Shown here: one piece after another, positions 1 to 11,220 of the stretch
How the letters are laid out: the number at the start of each line of letters is the position of its first letter
Position numbering within the stretch: the stretch's first letter is position 1
From: Clarkia xantiana subsp. parviflora
Taxonomy: Eukaryota; Streptophyta; Magnoliopsida; Myrtales; Onagraceae
DNA: 64,000 nucleotides
Direction: 5' to 3'
NCBI GenBank assembly: GCA_036873135.1
Contig: JAPTYO010000009.1
Span: 33,558,756 to 33,622,755 of the forward strand
Position numbers and translations under genes: made by a program
Notes under the pieces: generated by a model
Databases searched by the model: none
Told to the model about the DNA's origin: nothing
Seen by the model: the letters and a program-made list of their open reading frames with translations, nothing else

Positions 1-480
1 TTTAATTTGTAGCCATTTGGAGGGTGGCTGTGGCCCTTTATTCCCTGTCTCTGATACGGGAGTACTTTTATCTTGTAGCCGTTTGGAAGGTGGCTGTGGC
101 CCTTTCAAATATTTCCCACGCTCACCAAATTTGTGGGAATTCCCTCTTTATATGTAGCCATTTTAAAGGTGGTTGTGGTCCTTTTTTATTCTCCCGCCCT
201 CACAGGGTTCGCCGTGTCACTCTTTTATTTGTAGCCGTTATGAGGGTGGCTGTGGCCCTTTCACTTATTTCCCGCTTTTGATATTGCAGGAGCGCTCTTT
301 ATCTGTAGCCATTTGAAGGGTGGCTGTGACCCTTTCTTTATAGTCGTTTTAGGGACGACTGTGACCCTTTTAATTTGTAGTTGATTAAGAACAACTGTGA
401 CCCTTTTATTTCTTCACTGCTCTCACAAAAATCGCATGAACACTCTCTTTATTTTTTTGTAGTCGATTAAAGGGCAGCTG
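1..480. repeat. degenerate ~76-bp tandem array with hairpin cores
   Basis: About eight units are visible, with cores near 11, 77, 156, 233, 307, 342, 379 and 461. Each core has a 5-base arm, a loop of about 9 bases and a second arm, followed by a TGTGRCCCTTT block. The arms change together: AGCCA/TGGCT, AGTCG/CGACT, AGTTG/CAACT, with wobble pairs in other units. Two diverged units occur at 59442-59518 in Ogre-B. Arrays in the 3-prime untranslated region are known for Tat/Ogre elements. Confidence 0.75.
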
Positions 481-597
481 TGACCATAAACAAATGAGTT
501 TTGTTTTTTTTTTTGCAGCTCACCTTTTGCCATGACTGCTCCTGCGGGTTTTCAATCATGCCCCTCTCCCTAACTTTTGCCTAGGTCGCCTTTACAG
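1..597 (-). mobile_element. Ogre-A, 3-prime internal part
   Basis: This is a fragment of an Ogre/Tat-type Ty3 element read on the minus strand. From about 420 to 597 it matches 59465-59628 (Ogre-B), and the sequence resumes at 30867, so Copia-1 split it at 597. TACAG occurs on both sides of Copia-1 (593-597 and 30862-30866). No coding sequence is recognisable; the stretch is mostly tandem repeat. The 3-prime LTR would lie to the left of the window. Confidence 0.7.
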
Positions 598-1197
598 TGT
601 TAGATTACGGGGATTAATAACTACGGATACTAAATCATGGTACATGCTAGTAATCGAAATTACGCAGCGGAAGATTCGCACATACCTCAAACGATATCCG
701 TAGTCCCAAGATCCTTCCTGCAGAGAGTTCAGGATCCTTCGGTCGGCATCCGTAGAGGTTCTGGTTAAGGAAGCTCTACGCGGTATGTTCTCCACAGCAA
801 ACCCTCTGATTGATTCTTTGCAAGGGACAGATCTCTGGAGTGTTTGCTTGAAATCAAATTGGCACACCTTTAGGTGGTGAGTGGTTCGGCCGAAACCCTT
901 GTGTGGGGTGGAGAGTTTTTCTCTCTAAAACGCTCAAATGAGGAGATAGTTATATTAACCCTAAAAATACCTTTACACCGTGTATTTATAGGAGGAGCAA
1001 AGTGGACAAAAGTTCACATTGCCCACTCCAAGTTTCGGCCGACAACTATACATAGGAAGGCCCAATTTTGGGCATCTCATGTCAATTGGGATTTAGGTCT
1101 AGCCCAATTACCCTAATATGACATGTACGTAATTTCCTTAGGTATACTATACATATTATGGGCTTCCAATTACGGCGCCCATCACCATATGATTAAA
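598..1197 (-). repeat. Copia-1 3-prime LTR
   Basis: It aligns along its length with 30265-30861. The left edge TGTTAGATTACGG follows TSD TACAG. The right edge reads as a mutated form of TGTAAGCATATGG on the minus strand, preceded by the purine-rich GTGGGAGCT that serves as PPT. Confidence 0.85.
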
Positions 1198-2281
1198 GCT
1201 CCCACTCGCTGGAATGGGAGATCCGAATAGTTCATACAAGGTTTTCCGTGCGACCGGCGGATACGACGGGCATCATGCTTCTCATCTGTTAGGAGTATTG
1301 TAGCGCGCGCGGAATGTTGATTCCCTTTTTCTATAATCAAACTGTTATAAACAACATTTATATAGTATCACGCTGTATCCTAGGTCAACTGATAATTCTC
1401 CTTTTGCCTAGTTTCCACATAGGAACACTTCTCCAAGGCATCCGTACAAGTATTCACAACCTTCAACTAATGTCCGGTTGGTGGCTACCTAGTGAATACA
1501 AGAGTTGGTGAATTATAGGTGAACTTGACCATCCCCATCGCTCATATCCTTAGTCAAACCAAACATGTTTCCAAAGACGTGGTCACTGGGCCTTTTTGTT
1601 CGGCACTACGCTCAAACGCCGGGAAGCGAGCATTGAGCCTGACCTTATATATGAGTTCTGAGTCCGTGAGGATACTTTAGGTGCCTCTTCATAAGGCTCC
1701 TGGGATCAATCACAAGCTCGAGGTGAAGATGTTTGTGCCCGCCGGAATTATGAGGATTCCTTCCTTGCACAACCGAGCTGTGACCCCGTGGTCGAACGTG
1801 GAACGCGTAGTACGAAGCACGCGTTGATAGCATACCTGAACCTTTTGGGTTGATAGGAAAGGGATATGTCAATCATGCTATCACAGATTCTCATCTGGCC
1901 CAGAATGTGGTTTAATGACGAACGAAGTTCATCACGGCGATATGCAAAACGAAGATCGTGTCGAGTTACTTCGAAACTGATAATGGTCTTGCTTAATCAG
2001 GTTTATCCCCTTGATTCTTAGCCAGTCTTGCCTGGTAGAGGTCTCCCTCCACCGCAAGACGACCGTACCTGTGTGACTAGGTAAGGCCCACATTCGACAT
2101 AGCTTGGCAGAGGATTGCGTCCTCCTACGACTTAGTTTATAGACCGTAATTCTGATGTAATCAAAACATTATGACGTTGATTGATCATAAACTTAGTTGC
2201 AATTCTTTCGCTTACAAAATGTAACTTTCTAATATCAAAATGTTATAACAGATACATGCCATTTCTAAACCCTACGCAATC
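1198..2281 (-). other. Copia-1 3-prime untranslated region
   Basis: This lies between the end of the copia RNase H (interrupted at 2282/11220) and the 3-prime LTR. I see no coherent coding sequence. Minus-strand sequence next to 2281 continues the frame that stops at 11221, which shows Tat-2 inserted near the RNase H stop codon. Confidence 0.55.
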
Positions 2282-2933
2282 TGTTAAGTCTGCTTCAACT
2301 TGGGTAGCTTCGGGCTTCTTTTGTCACGAACGGGCTCGGGATATGTGTATAAGGACGGGAACGCCGCGATCCTTGAAACAAAATCCTTGAACTAATCTTC
2401 CAGTCCTCGACCTCGAACTCTCGAACTTCGGATCATGCATGAGGGGCAGTAACCAGCGTGGGAGAGGGGGGAATGCTGGTTGGGACCTCTCCGACGCTCA
2501 AGTCAGAATTTCTAGAGAGAAGTCAGAGCATCCAAAGTCCAAAATGAGGGAGATTTCTAAAATGAGAGACCTAGGCCCCTATTTATAGGGAACCTAAGGA
2601 TTATGCCCATTTTTGAACGGCTTGATGTCGGTATGAAGGATAACGTATACCGTCATCAAGGTGGACTATGCGTGCACCGACTTCTCGCAATCGGCAAAAA
2701 TAATCGGGATGAGCGCGGAGAACATCGATAATTCGAACCTCCGGATTATTTAGCAATCCGGACCGGGTCCGGATTGCCTTAGGCAATCCGGAAGTCCCCC
2801 GGTCCGGGTACTATGCGTATTCCGGACCGTTTTTGGACTTGGGTGTCCGCCGAAGAATTCTTTTTACGGGTTTTGGAGTATTTTGCGATGCCCGAAATGT
2901 AAACACGAATCTGAATTGGACAGATATCTAACA
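2282..2933 (-). repeat. Tat-2 3-prime LTR
   Basis: It matches 10583-11220 with small indels. On the minus strand a TATAAAT promoter box lies at 2581-2587. The block common to all Tat LTRs of the window (GCGTCGGAGAGG here) lies near 2485-2505. Confidence 0.85.
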
Positions 2934-4336
2934 CTTGCCCCCGAGTCAAGTAGTGGTTTAAAACCCGTGCTTAACTCTTTTTAAGATAAGATATTCGTCC
3001 AATTTAGGTTCGGTACTAACCTCAGGGGTGGCCTGTTTGTCAATTCGTGCATAGGGATCATAAATTTGACCAACTTCAATTTTCCGCCGTACGTACGTAA
3101 TCTGTTTATAGGGTTAGCGTAGCAGACAATATATGTATAACAACATGCAATTATATTCGCAATATCATGTAATGAATGAAATACTTGTAATAATAAAGAA
3201 TCATACAGCGTGATAATATCATGGTATATGATGTAAGCATATAACACGTTGTCAACATGTAGATGACGACATAGTAAACGGATGACGTAATCATGCAATA
3301 AGCAAAACACTTAGAATAATATGAAATTGGAGAGCATGTATGTAATAATGAAGCATGGTGTAAACGTGAGACATGATGTAAACATGAAATTCATACTTAG
3401 ATTATAAAAATAATCATGTAACGATCATAAATAATAAACGTGTATGATAAATTCTAGGTACGTAATATGTAATAGTAATTACGTGTAGTGTGTCATGAAG
3501 CATTGTGCGATATGTATGCAATATGAACATAGGAGAGATGCAAAGATGCTTGTAAAGGTTGCTAAGGACTTATATGAAAACATATGAAAGTTTAGTCCTT
3601 AGCACATGGTGTAGGCACTATTAATGAAAATTAGGAGAGAGAATACTCATTATCTTACATCCTTCATAGATAAATCTCCAAGAAGCTCTCTATTCTTGAT
3701 GAAGATGAAACTTTTGAGATCATAGATTTGGAGTAGACACACCATAGTTGATATCAATTGGATTCTGGTGTGGCACGTGTCAATTTGGACTCGCTTCGTG
3801 TTGGTGAGTTCAATTTCATACATGGCTGGACCTTTCGTAACTTCGTTTGGCCTTGATTTAGTCTTGAAATCACCATGTACCTAGCTTACCTTAACATTCA
3901 TACAAGGTGTTTGATAAAATGCATTAGAACTCTTAGCCTCAAATCGGTCAAAAAATTTCTAAGTGCTGAAAATTTTAGAAAAGTGTAAATGAATCGTTAT
4001 ACTTCCCTTATGCATAGTGTTCATTACCGACATGTTGTTCCATGCTTTAGTCGTTGCTTTAGTATGCTCGATGTTGATGATCGGTAGTTGTACGTACATG
4101 GCCGACAATGGTTGTATGTTGGTAATGATAGCTTAGGCAATGTACGTTGAGTATCATGTATAGACTGTCGGTCATTGTCTGCAAACATGCTAAAACACTT
4201 AGAAATTTTTTTAACAATTTCTAATGCTTGTTACCGTAGATTTCGTCATATGAGCTTTGTCGATAAGCGTCGTACGAATGCTTAGGAGGCATTGTGTAGA
4301 AGTTGATAATAGCTACTTGATTCATGCAATCCATCA
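2934..4336. other. Tat-2 region between PPT and minisatellite, no gene seen
   Basis: It begins with the PPT (minus strand GACTCGGGGGCAAG at 2934-2947), then AT-rich sequence. I see no coding sequence or repeat. By position it should contain the 5-prime flank of the antisense extra gene that in Tat-4 is still open. Confidence 0.4.
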
Positions 4337-4810
4337 TTGTCGACATGTACGTACGTACATGGAAACACTTTAGAAAATATTCTTCACTTGTCGACATGCA
4401 TCCTTGTCGACATGTATGTACGTACATGGAAACACTTCGAAAATATTCTCCTCTTGTTGACATCTATCCTTGTTGACATGTATGTACGTACATGGAAATA
4501 CTTAGAAAATATTCTTCACTTGTCGACATGCATCATTGTCGACATGTATGTACGTACATGGAAATACTTAGAAAATATTCTTCACTTGTCGACATGCATC
4601 CTTGTCGACATGTATGTACGTACATGGAAATACTTGGAAAATATTCTTCACTTGTCGACATGTATGTACGTACATGGAAATACTTGGAAAATATTCTTCA
4701 CTTGTCGACATGCATCCTTGTCGACATGTATGTACGTGCATGGAAACACTTAGAAAATATTCCTTGCTTGTCGACATCCATCCTTGTCGACATGTATGTA
4801 CGTACATGTA
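4337..4810. repeat. ~66-bp minisatellite with a palindromic core
   Basis: Seven or eight units each carry the perfect palindrome CATGTACGTACATG or a near form, plus paired GTCGACATG blocks and a TTAGAAAATATTC block. The same unit occurs two or three times at 53690-53850 in Tat-4, reverse-oriented as expected. In both elements it lies upstream of the antisense extra gene. Open frames across it are products of the repeat. Confidence 0.85.
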
Positions 4811-5328
4811 TGTGCGCACTTGCCCCCACACTTAGAATCTTTTCTCTATCCCTGGCTATGTACGATGTATCCATATGCTTTGATGTAAACACAGGTTGTA
4901 TGCCAACACCTTGTTGTATGCTAACACTTGGTAATATGCTGACACATAGTAACATGCAGACAGCTTGCAATATGCTGACTGTCATCCTGAGCAAAACACT
5001 TGGAAAATATTTCGCCCTTGTAATCATGTATGCTGCGAGTATGAGCTCAGTGTCGACATGTAAGGTTGATGTGTTGAAGAAGTTGCCCCCCTTGCATGAT
5101 GCTTGTTACTTGATTAGTTGATGTTGGTACACATATACGCTCTTCTGAAGATTTGGTATGTTGATGATCTTTATGACTTGTATCATGTTGTAATGTAGGT
5201 CAGACTGATGGAAAAAGCTCGTCTTTGCAGATAGCCGATGTATACCGTAATCCGCTTGTTAGAAGGAATGTCCGTACAATTTCCCCCGCTACTCTGGAGT
5301 CTCCGGACATGGTTGCAGTAAAGGACTT

Positions 5329-5760
5329 GTGAGTAAGGCATCTCCTTGTATCTTCTTTGAACTTGTTAATCTTCCAAGTTGTTGCTTTCATGTTTCTGAA
5401 CGCGTGGTTGTAGTTTCTGGCTTTAGCACAATTCTCAAAAGATCCGACGCAGGGGCGCGTTCCTCGAGCGACCCTAAGTTCTTTATGCCGAGTACGACCG
5501 TGCTAACTCCTTCTTGTGATAAAGGGAATAGAGTTGAGGGTTGTGCGGTGGTGCCTTCTGCCCCCCGGTCGAGGGACCAACCCAAGGAGGAGCGTTCCTC
5601 CCATTGAAGTAAGCGTTGTTTACTTCTTCACACTTGAAAATTGATCTTGAAGACGGCTGATTTTGATGCACGTATTGCTGATTGTCGCGCTTATGTTGAA
5701 GAGCTATGTCGTATTGAAGTTGAAGCGACCATTCTTGCCGTGTCTTTTGTGATGACAACA
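5329..5760 (+). pseudogene. Remnant of the antisense extra gene of Tat-2
   Basis: The plus-strand frame ending at 5607 resembles the second exon of the Tat-4 antisense gene (shared PTSC/LTPSC, a KG or GN then RVEGC/EVDGC stretch, and SAPRS). A second short frame near 5660-5740 with DFDAR and downstream Glu/Leu residues resembles the last Tat-4 exon. The exon between them is missing and the reading frame is broken, so this is a relic. It faces opposite to Tat-2 gag, as in the other Tat elements. Function unknown. Confidence 0.6.
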
Positions 5761-7260
5761 TTGCATTTGATGTTGACATTATGAAATCTTTGCCATAGAT
5801 CCTTGGAGATGTTGCTATCTCTTGGTTGGTGTCAGGTTGTCTGTTTCCATCATGTTGAACCCTTTGTGAATGGGTTGATGTTGTTTTGAGGTTTTCGATA
5901 AATCTTTGTTTATGCCTTTGCTTGCATGGTATTTCATCCCTTGGACCTGTTTTCAATAATAATAAACATGTGATAACTTGTTAGTAATATTTCATACCTT
6001 GAGCTATCTTTATTGTCCGCATGTATTGGACTTGCATGATAGGATTGAACTCTTTGTTGTGATGGATAAAGCATATGATGTTGCGACTTGCGCATTGCAG
6101 GGTGTTATGTACACTTGGTACTTGTAGCATTGCAGGTAGTAATGTACTTGGCACTTGGCCTTTGACATGTAGCAGTGTCGTCTTGACGTAGCAAGACTTA
6201 AGTTTATACCGTCTCTTAGTTCCACTCTAAGGCGACGTTGTTGCAAGATACTTCTTACTGATTTTGTTGTTTGGCATTAAATGCTAAAGAGCAAGATAAC
6301 GTTATACAAGACTCAACTTGTAAGTTTGATGAGTTTTGTAAAAGGTTTGCTTTAAAAAGCGTATAACATGAAGCTATCCTTTTTCAGGCCTAAGTCTTCA
6401 TGGTGTATGAACCCTTAAGAGAGTATGCATACTTTCAGTGTGTGGGTTTGTCGTCTAACAAGAGGACTTCCGCCACGATGGGGTGATCAGTCGCACCTAA
6501 GTGCCGCATCCTGGTTTGTATGCAAGGAATGGCTATGAACATGAGGATTTGCTTCTAAGAGCATTTCACAGCATGCAAGTAAACATGGGGTTTGCCCTTA
6601 CATAGAGGATACCACAGCATGCTACTTTTGATAGTAAATCTTGGTGTTTATCCAAGATATTGCTTGCTGTTGACGCCTTTGGAATAGTCGTCGCTTTGAG
6701 TAGAGAATTTTATAAGTCCCTTTTTGTAGATAACCCGCAAGTTGTCATCGCCACATATAAGTTGACTGTGCACATAGCGTGATGGCTTTGTGTTGCCGAC
6801 ATCTTCTTGATATAGCCGCTGTTATGGATGGAGAAATAAACTCCATGTTGGTGTAGATAATAGATATGTTGGCGTTGTATGCCATAAATCCCTCCATGAA
6901 CATAATGCTTAGCTTGTATTGTTGAAGTAGATATTATGTGCATAGGTTACTACCTGGCATAATTCCCATGTAGTAATCATAGTGTAGTATGTACCTACGA
7001 ACAGAGTTGCTCTTGTTAGATAGTTGCAATGTTTACAAGTTTGCAAAAATATGGAGTTATGAAATTTTCTTTTTAGTAATGCATATAATAGATAAAGTAA
7101 AGGAGTCTGATGCGAGGACTCCTTGTTTGTGCAGGAAACTTCCCTAAGTGCGGACGTGATAGGTGCGGATCGTGACAGGTGCGCTTATGTCGGGAGCGGA
7201 GCTTTTCCAAGTATCACCCGCTATATGTGAATGTGAATATGTATGTATGAACAATGACTA
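5761..7260. other. Tat-2 non-coding zone between antisense remnant and PR-RT linker
   Basis: I see no intact coding sequence. A single diverged copy of the unit forming the 67-bp array of Tat-4 (GTCGTCTAACAAGAGGAC) is near 6450, and the motif complementary to Tat-4 51520-51555 is at 6200-6245. The zone therefore corresponds to the convergence zone that holds an array in Tat-4. Confidence 0.5.
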
Positions 7261-7264
7261 TGCA

Positions 7265-7980
7265 TTATTGTATGTGTCCTCTAGTTGATTCGCGTTGATG
7301 CCTCCTTAGCATGATGTACATGCCTATTATGATCATTTCTAGGTGTTTCCTTCTTAGAAGAATGATACCGCGTGTTCTTGCAATTATTCGTTTCTTCACT
7401 TCGGTGGAATGCCGAGCACTTGTCAGCTTGGTGCCCCCCAAGTCGCTTGGCATTCGTACCGCTTTCCTGATGGTTTCTATTACTTCATCTTCTGTCCGTG
7501 ATGCGCCTACTTGGACCATCCTTTCTAGCTCATCTATATTGATTTCTTGTAATGCTTCAACGAAAGCAGGACGTGCATGATCTACCCTTAGGTTTTCATC
7601 AATGATGGGAATTCCGCTATTGTTTGTCTTGACATTATGTTGGAGTGCAACCTTGTAGCGGTCTTTTTATAGCTTCTGATCTCCCTTTATTTCCCCAATT
7701 CCTGTCTTTGTTGGAAACTTGATCTTTTGGTGTGATGTTGACGCTTATCATACCCCACTTGTTCATGGTTGTATACCCTGGGATTCCATTATATGCGTCA
7801 AGCTTTTCTGCAATCACGAACGGAACGCCGATTTGGAGTTGTTGCTCACCTTCTCCTATTACGCATTGCGCGGTGTTGAATTAATGTGCTGGATTTGCGA
7901 TGTATGCTTCATGTGTTCACTTTCAAGGGGCTTGGGTTTATTTGATGTGTTTCTTCATACACTTGTGACTCTTTCCGAGG
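7265..7980 (-). pseudogene. Tat-2 protease C-terminus and PR-RT linker remnant
   Basis: On the minus strand 7640-7820 holds the retropepsin tail signature (YNGIPG...TTMNKWG, matching YNGVLGTTTINKWG of Tat-3) and an HQK-IKFPT-TGIGE-KGDQK stretch. The following piece to about 7265 matches the linker between protease and RT (RPAFVEALQEI, then MPSDLGG where Tat-3 has PSDMPGI). Frames are shifted and stopped. The catalytic DSG/DGG part is not recognisable and RT is absent beyond this point. Confidence 0.6.
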
Positions 7981-8639
7981 TTATGTCTGTTTGATGATTG
8001 TGCATATGGTTGAGAGATGTTATACTGGTGGAATCCTCATCTTCTCCTTTTTTTTGTCCAATGATTAGGTTTCGCTGTCGGCGTACGTTTTGAGTGGTAC
8101 GATCCTTCTTGTGTTCTTGACAAGGGTAAACTTGCTGGATGTTGGAAATAATTTTCTAACTCTTTTCTCGTGATGGGTTTGGCACAGGCGTGCGTATAAC
8201 ATAGGAGCGTATCCTGAATTCCTATCTTCCACAATGTTGATGACGTTGTCACTTGGGTAATGCCCCCGTCTTATTTATTATTGCAAAGCGATTTTTAGTC
8301 TTATGCGTATAGAATGCTTGAGGCTCCGTTGCATGGGGGATGTTATATGACCTAAGCCGTTTGTTGTTCATAGTGCGATAGCTTGTGTTGTTGACGCAAT
8401 TAATATGTGCGTAGTTGTTACTTGGCGTTATTCCAAGGTAGTATGCATGATATAGTAATGTACCTACGAAAGTAGATTTAACCTTCATTAGATATTTGGG
8501 GTTCGTACAACAAATTACAGGAGGCGTCAACTGATCGCTCCTTTTGAAAAGTACGTTGTACTTAATCTAAGAAGACTTAAAGTAGATATGCAAAAATGGA
8601 GATAAAGGGATTGATGATGTGTTTGACGTATTCATAGGT

Positions 8640-8905
8640 GATTTTTCGGCAAGTTGATTCTGCCACGTGCCACATAGTTCCTCAGTGCATCTAGCGTGTT
8701 AAGCTCTTCAATCTCCACCTTTGTGGATGAACAAATGTTGGTGTTATGCCCCCCCCCCCCCAGTTTTATGGTGCTTGCATCTTTCTTCAACGTTCTTGCC
8801 AAGGAAGGCAGTCATTGGCTCCAGTGGTCGATGAAGTTTGTTTTCCGGGAGTTTGAAATTTGTTTCCTCCACCTTCATGCTCCAAGGATTGTATAAGTCG
8901 TCATA
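8640..8905 (-). pseudogene. Second gag-type zinc-knuckle fragment in Tat-2
   Basis: The minus strand reads an ENKL...TAFLGKNVEE block, then C-HHKTGG, HNTNIC and VEIEELNTLDALRNYV, with a poly-C run (8747-8760) shifting the frame. Tat-4 has the same block at 49800-50045. It is not the knuckle that ends the first gag (GHETESC), so gag-derived sequence is present twice in both elements. Confidence 0.5.
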
Positions 8906-10600
8906 ATTGGTTCCATGAGTGACGTTGTTTTTCCGGCGCTTGGCGATAGGTGGATTATCATTCTTATTTTCTTTTCCTTTGCCTTTTCCTGAAGACTTCA
9001 CATGAGACTTCTTTTGATGCTTATTGCCTTGGTCGATATACTTCTTCATTTCTCCTTTTAAGATTAAGCTGTTTACATGAAACCTTAATCCAACACAGCT
9101 TTCCGTCTCGTGGCCATACACTTCGTGATTTTCTCACCATTTGCTTTCATCTTTTCCCAATGGGCCCTTGCGGAAATTGGAGGGCTTTTTCCACAGCTTG
9201 GTTTTCTTTATCTCTTTCAAGATGACGGACAGCGGTGTGTTCAATGGAACACATTTGGCGAGATTGGTGTTTTTGAGCCTTTGGACGTCTGACTGGAATG
9301 GCCTCTTTTGTTGCGGTTGTCTCTTTTTCCAGGAAGTGTCTATCTTTTCCTCAATTATTGCCTTCAAGGTTCTTGTTGTGAGTCCCTTGATTGGGACATC
9401 ATCGTCATTAACAGGATTTTTCCGTTCCTCCTTGTGACAGATGTTAGCATCGTCTTGGCTTGTCCTCGTGGAAAAACCTTCCTTGTGTATTTTTGAGCGG
9501 GAGGTTGGAGGTTGTTTCCATGCCTCTTCTTGGAGTTGTGCTATCACATACGGATTGTATAAGCGTGCAGCTCCTTGCCTTGGTTGTTGGTACTAGAAGG
9601 TACCTTTCGTGCAATGCCCCCCTATTCTTTGGTGCAGTGTGTCTTTATGACTTGTGACTTGGGACTTTGTTCTTGTCTCCTCGACTTGTCCGTTGATTGG
9701 AGGCAGATGTGGTGGTGGCGGGGCATATCCTTGGTTCCTTAACATCTTTCGAAATGCAAGCAGCTCTTCGAGCGCGGTCATCATGGTGGGAGTGACAGGT
9801 GATGGCGGGTTGACACCTTTGTATTGGAGGACTCCTTGGTCGTACTGTGCGAAGGATGCACTTCTTGTTGGCATGAAGAAGGCATTGGAAGTGGCAACAG
9901 GCATGTGGGAGGATCCAAGTCGACTTCTTGTCGGCTTCTGCATGGTTATGACCAAGGCGTCATGGTGCGTAATGTGCTCTTTGTCCTTTGATGAAAAGCC
10001 AATGACATCTTCAAAGGCGGCATCCTTTATGTCGACATACTCCATGTTGGTATCATGGGACTTGTGTATTGTCTTTGCAACGTACACTTCTTGCTCGTAC
10101 GACTTCTCGCTTTCAACATCAAAGTCTCCATGGATCATATGTACGTTTGCCATCTTTTCCGGATGGGATGCAATGTATGCTGTATTATGTACTTTAAGGC
10201 CATGCTGTGCGGAAGGCACGCTGCTTGTGGGCATGGAGAATGCAGCGAACATGTCTTTATGCACGTGAAAATGATCCTGCTGACTTGTTGCCTGCTTTTG
10301 TTTGTTGGCTGGCATCCCGTATGGGAACTCTTCATTGATCCCCGTCCTTCGCTCGAACTCGTGTGCTGATGCATTATTCTGAACTTCCGGACCGTGCTGT
10401 GCGGAAGGCACGTTTGCGGTTCGCACGAATGAGGCGGTGAATCCTATATCTGGAACGTGAGAACGTCCTGGTTGGTTTCTTGTCGGCTTCGACTTGCCTG
10501 CACCCGCCTTCTTTGGTCGTCTTCCAGTCATAGCTCGCGATGCGGAATGGCTTTTTGTTTGAATCACATTGACGGCGCCAAATGTTAAATCTGCTTCCAC
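8906..10600 (-). pseudogene. Tat-2 gag pseudogene
   Basis: The N-terminal frame from 10600 to 9593 contains a Lys/Pro-rich start (GRRPKK, KPTRNQPGRSHVP) that resembles the start of Tat-4 gag, and a VTP-MM-ALEELLAFR block shared with it. The 9547-9134 frame carries KRPFQ, CVPLNTPLSVIL and [13 protein letters not shown]. The 9121 frame carries the knuckle GHETESC. The core capsid region between them is deleted and the frame changes at least twice. Relative to Tat-4, internal blocks of the N-terminal region seem repeated (PSAQHGPEV, PSAQHGLKV). Non-functional. Confidence 0.7.
10567..10580 (-). other. Tat-2 primer binding site
   Basis: The minus strand reads TGGCGCCGTCAATG two bases inside the 5-prime LTR, matching the TGGCGCC core of Tat-type PBSs. 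Confidence 0.75.
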
Positions 10601-11220
10601 TTGGGTAGCTTCGGGCTTCTTTTGTCACGAACGGGCTCGGGATATGTGTATAAGGACGGGAACACCGCTATCCTTGAAACACAATCTTTGAACTAATCTT
10701 CCAGTCCTCGACCTCGAACTCTCGAACTTCGGATCCTGCATGAGGGGCAGTAACCAGCGTGGGAGAGAGGGGAATGCTGGTTGGGCCCTCTCCGACGCTC
10801 AAGTCAGAATTTCTAGAGAGAGAAAGCATTTTAGAGAGAATTCAGAGCATCCAAAGTCCAAAATGAGGGAGATGTCTAAAATGAGAGACATAGTCCCCTA
10901 TTTATAGGGAACCTAAGGATCATGCCCAGTTTTGAACGGCTTGATGTCGGTATGAAGGATAACGTATACCGTCATCAAGGTGGACTATGCGTGCACCGAC
11001 TTCTCGCAATCGGCAAATATAATCGGGATGAGCGCGGAGAACGTCGATAATTCGGACCTCCGGATTATTTAGAAATCCGGAAGTCCCCCGGTCCGGGTAC
11101 TGCGCGTATTCCGGACCGTTTTTGGACTTGGGTGTCCGAGGAAGAATTCTTTTACGGGTTTTGGATTATTTTGCGAGGCTCGAAATGTAAACACGAACCC
11201 GAATTGGACAGATATCTAAC
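10583..11220 (-). repeat. Tat-2 5-prime LTR
   Basis: It begins TGTTAAAT on the plus strand beside the PBS, and ends at the copia junction (minus-strand start eroded by one base). It lacks a short CCGGATTGCC duplication present in the other LTR. The conserved GCGTCGGAGAGG block is at 10785-10803. Confidence 0.85.

Larger units (their letters stand above)
2282..11220 (-). mobile_element. Tat-2, Ty3/gypsy Tat-type element lacking RT and IN
   Basis: LTRs are 2282-2933 and 10583-11220. The PBS TGGCGCCGTCAATG lies beside the right LTR and the PPT GACTCGGGGGCAAG beside the left one, so it reads on the minus strand. Flanks are CAATC and CAACC, a 5-bp TSD with one mismatch. Order along the minus strand: gag, a second zinc-knuckle fragment, protease remnant, PR-RT linker, RT/IN deleted, antisense-gene remnant, minisatellite, LTR. 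Its LTR and minisatellite mark it as the same family as Tat-4. Confidence 0.82.

Noticed and set aside
4221..5121. Several frames on both strands in the minisatellite
   Set aside because: Repeat products; both strands and several phases are open at once.
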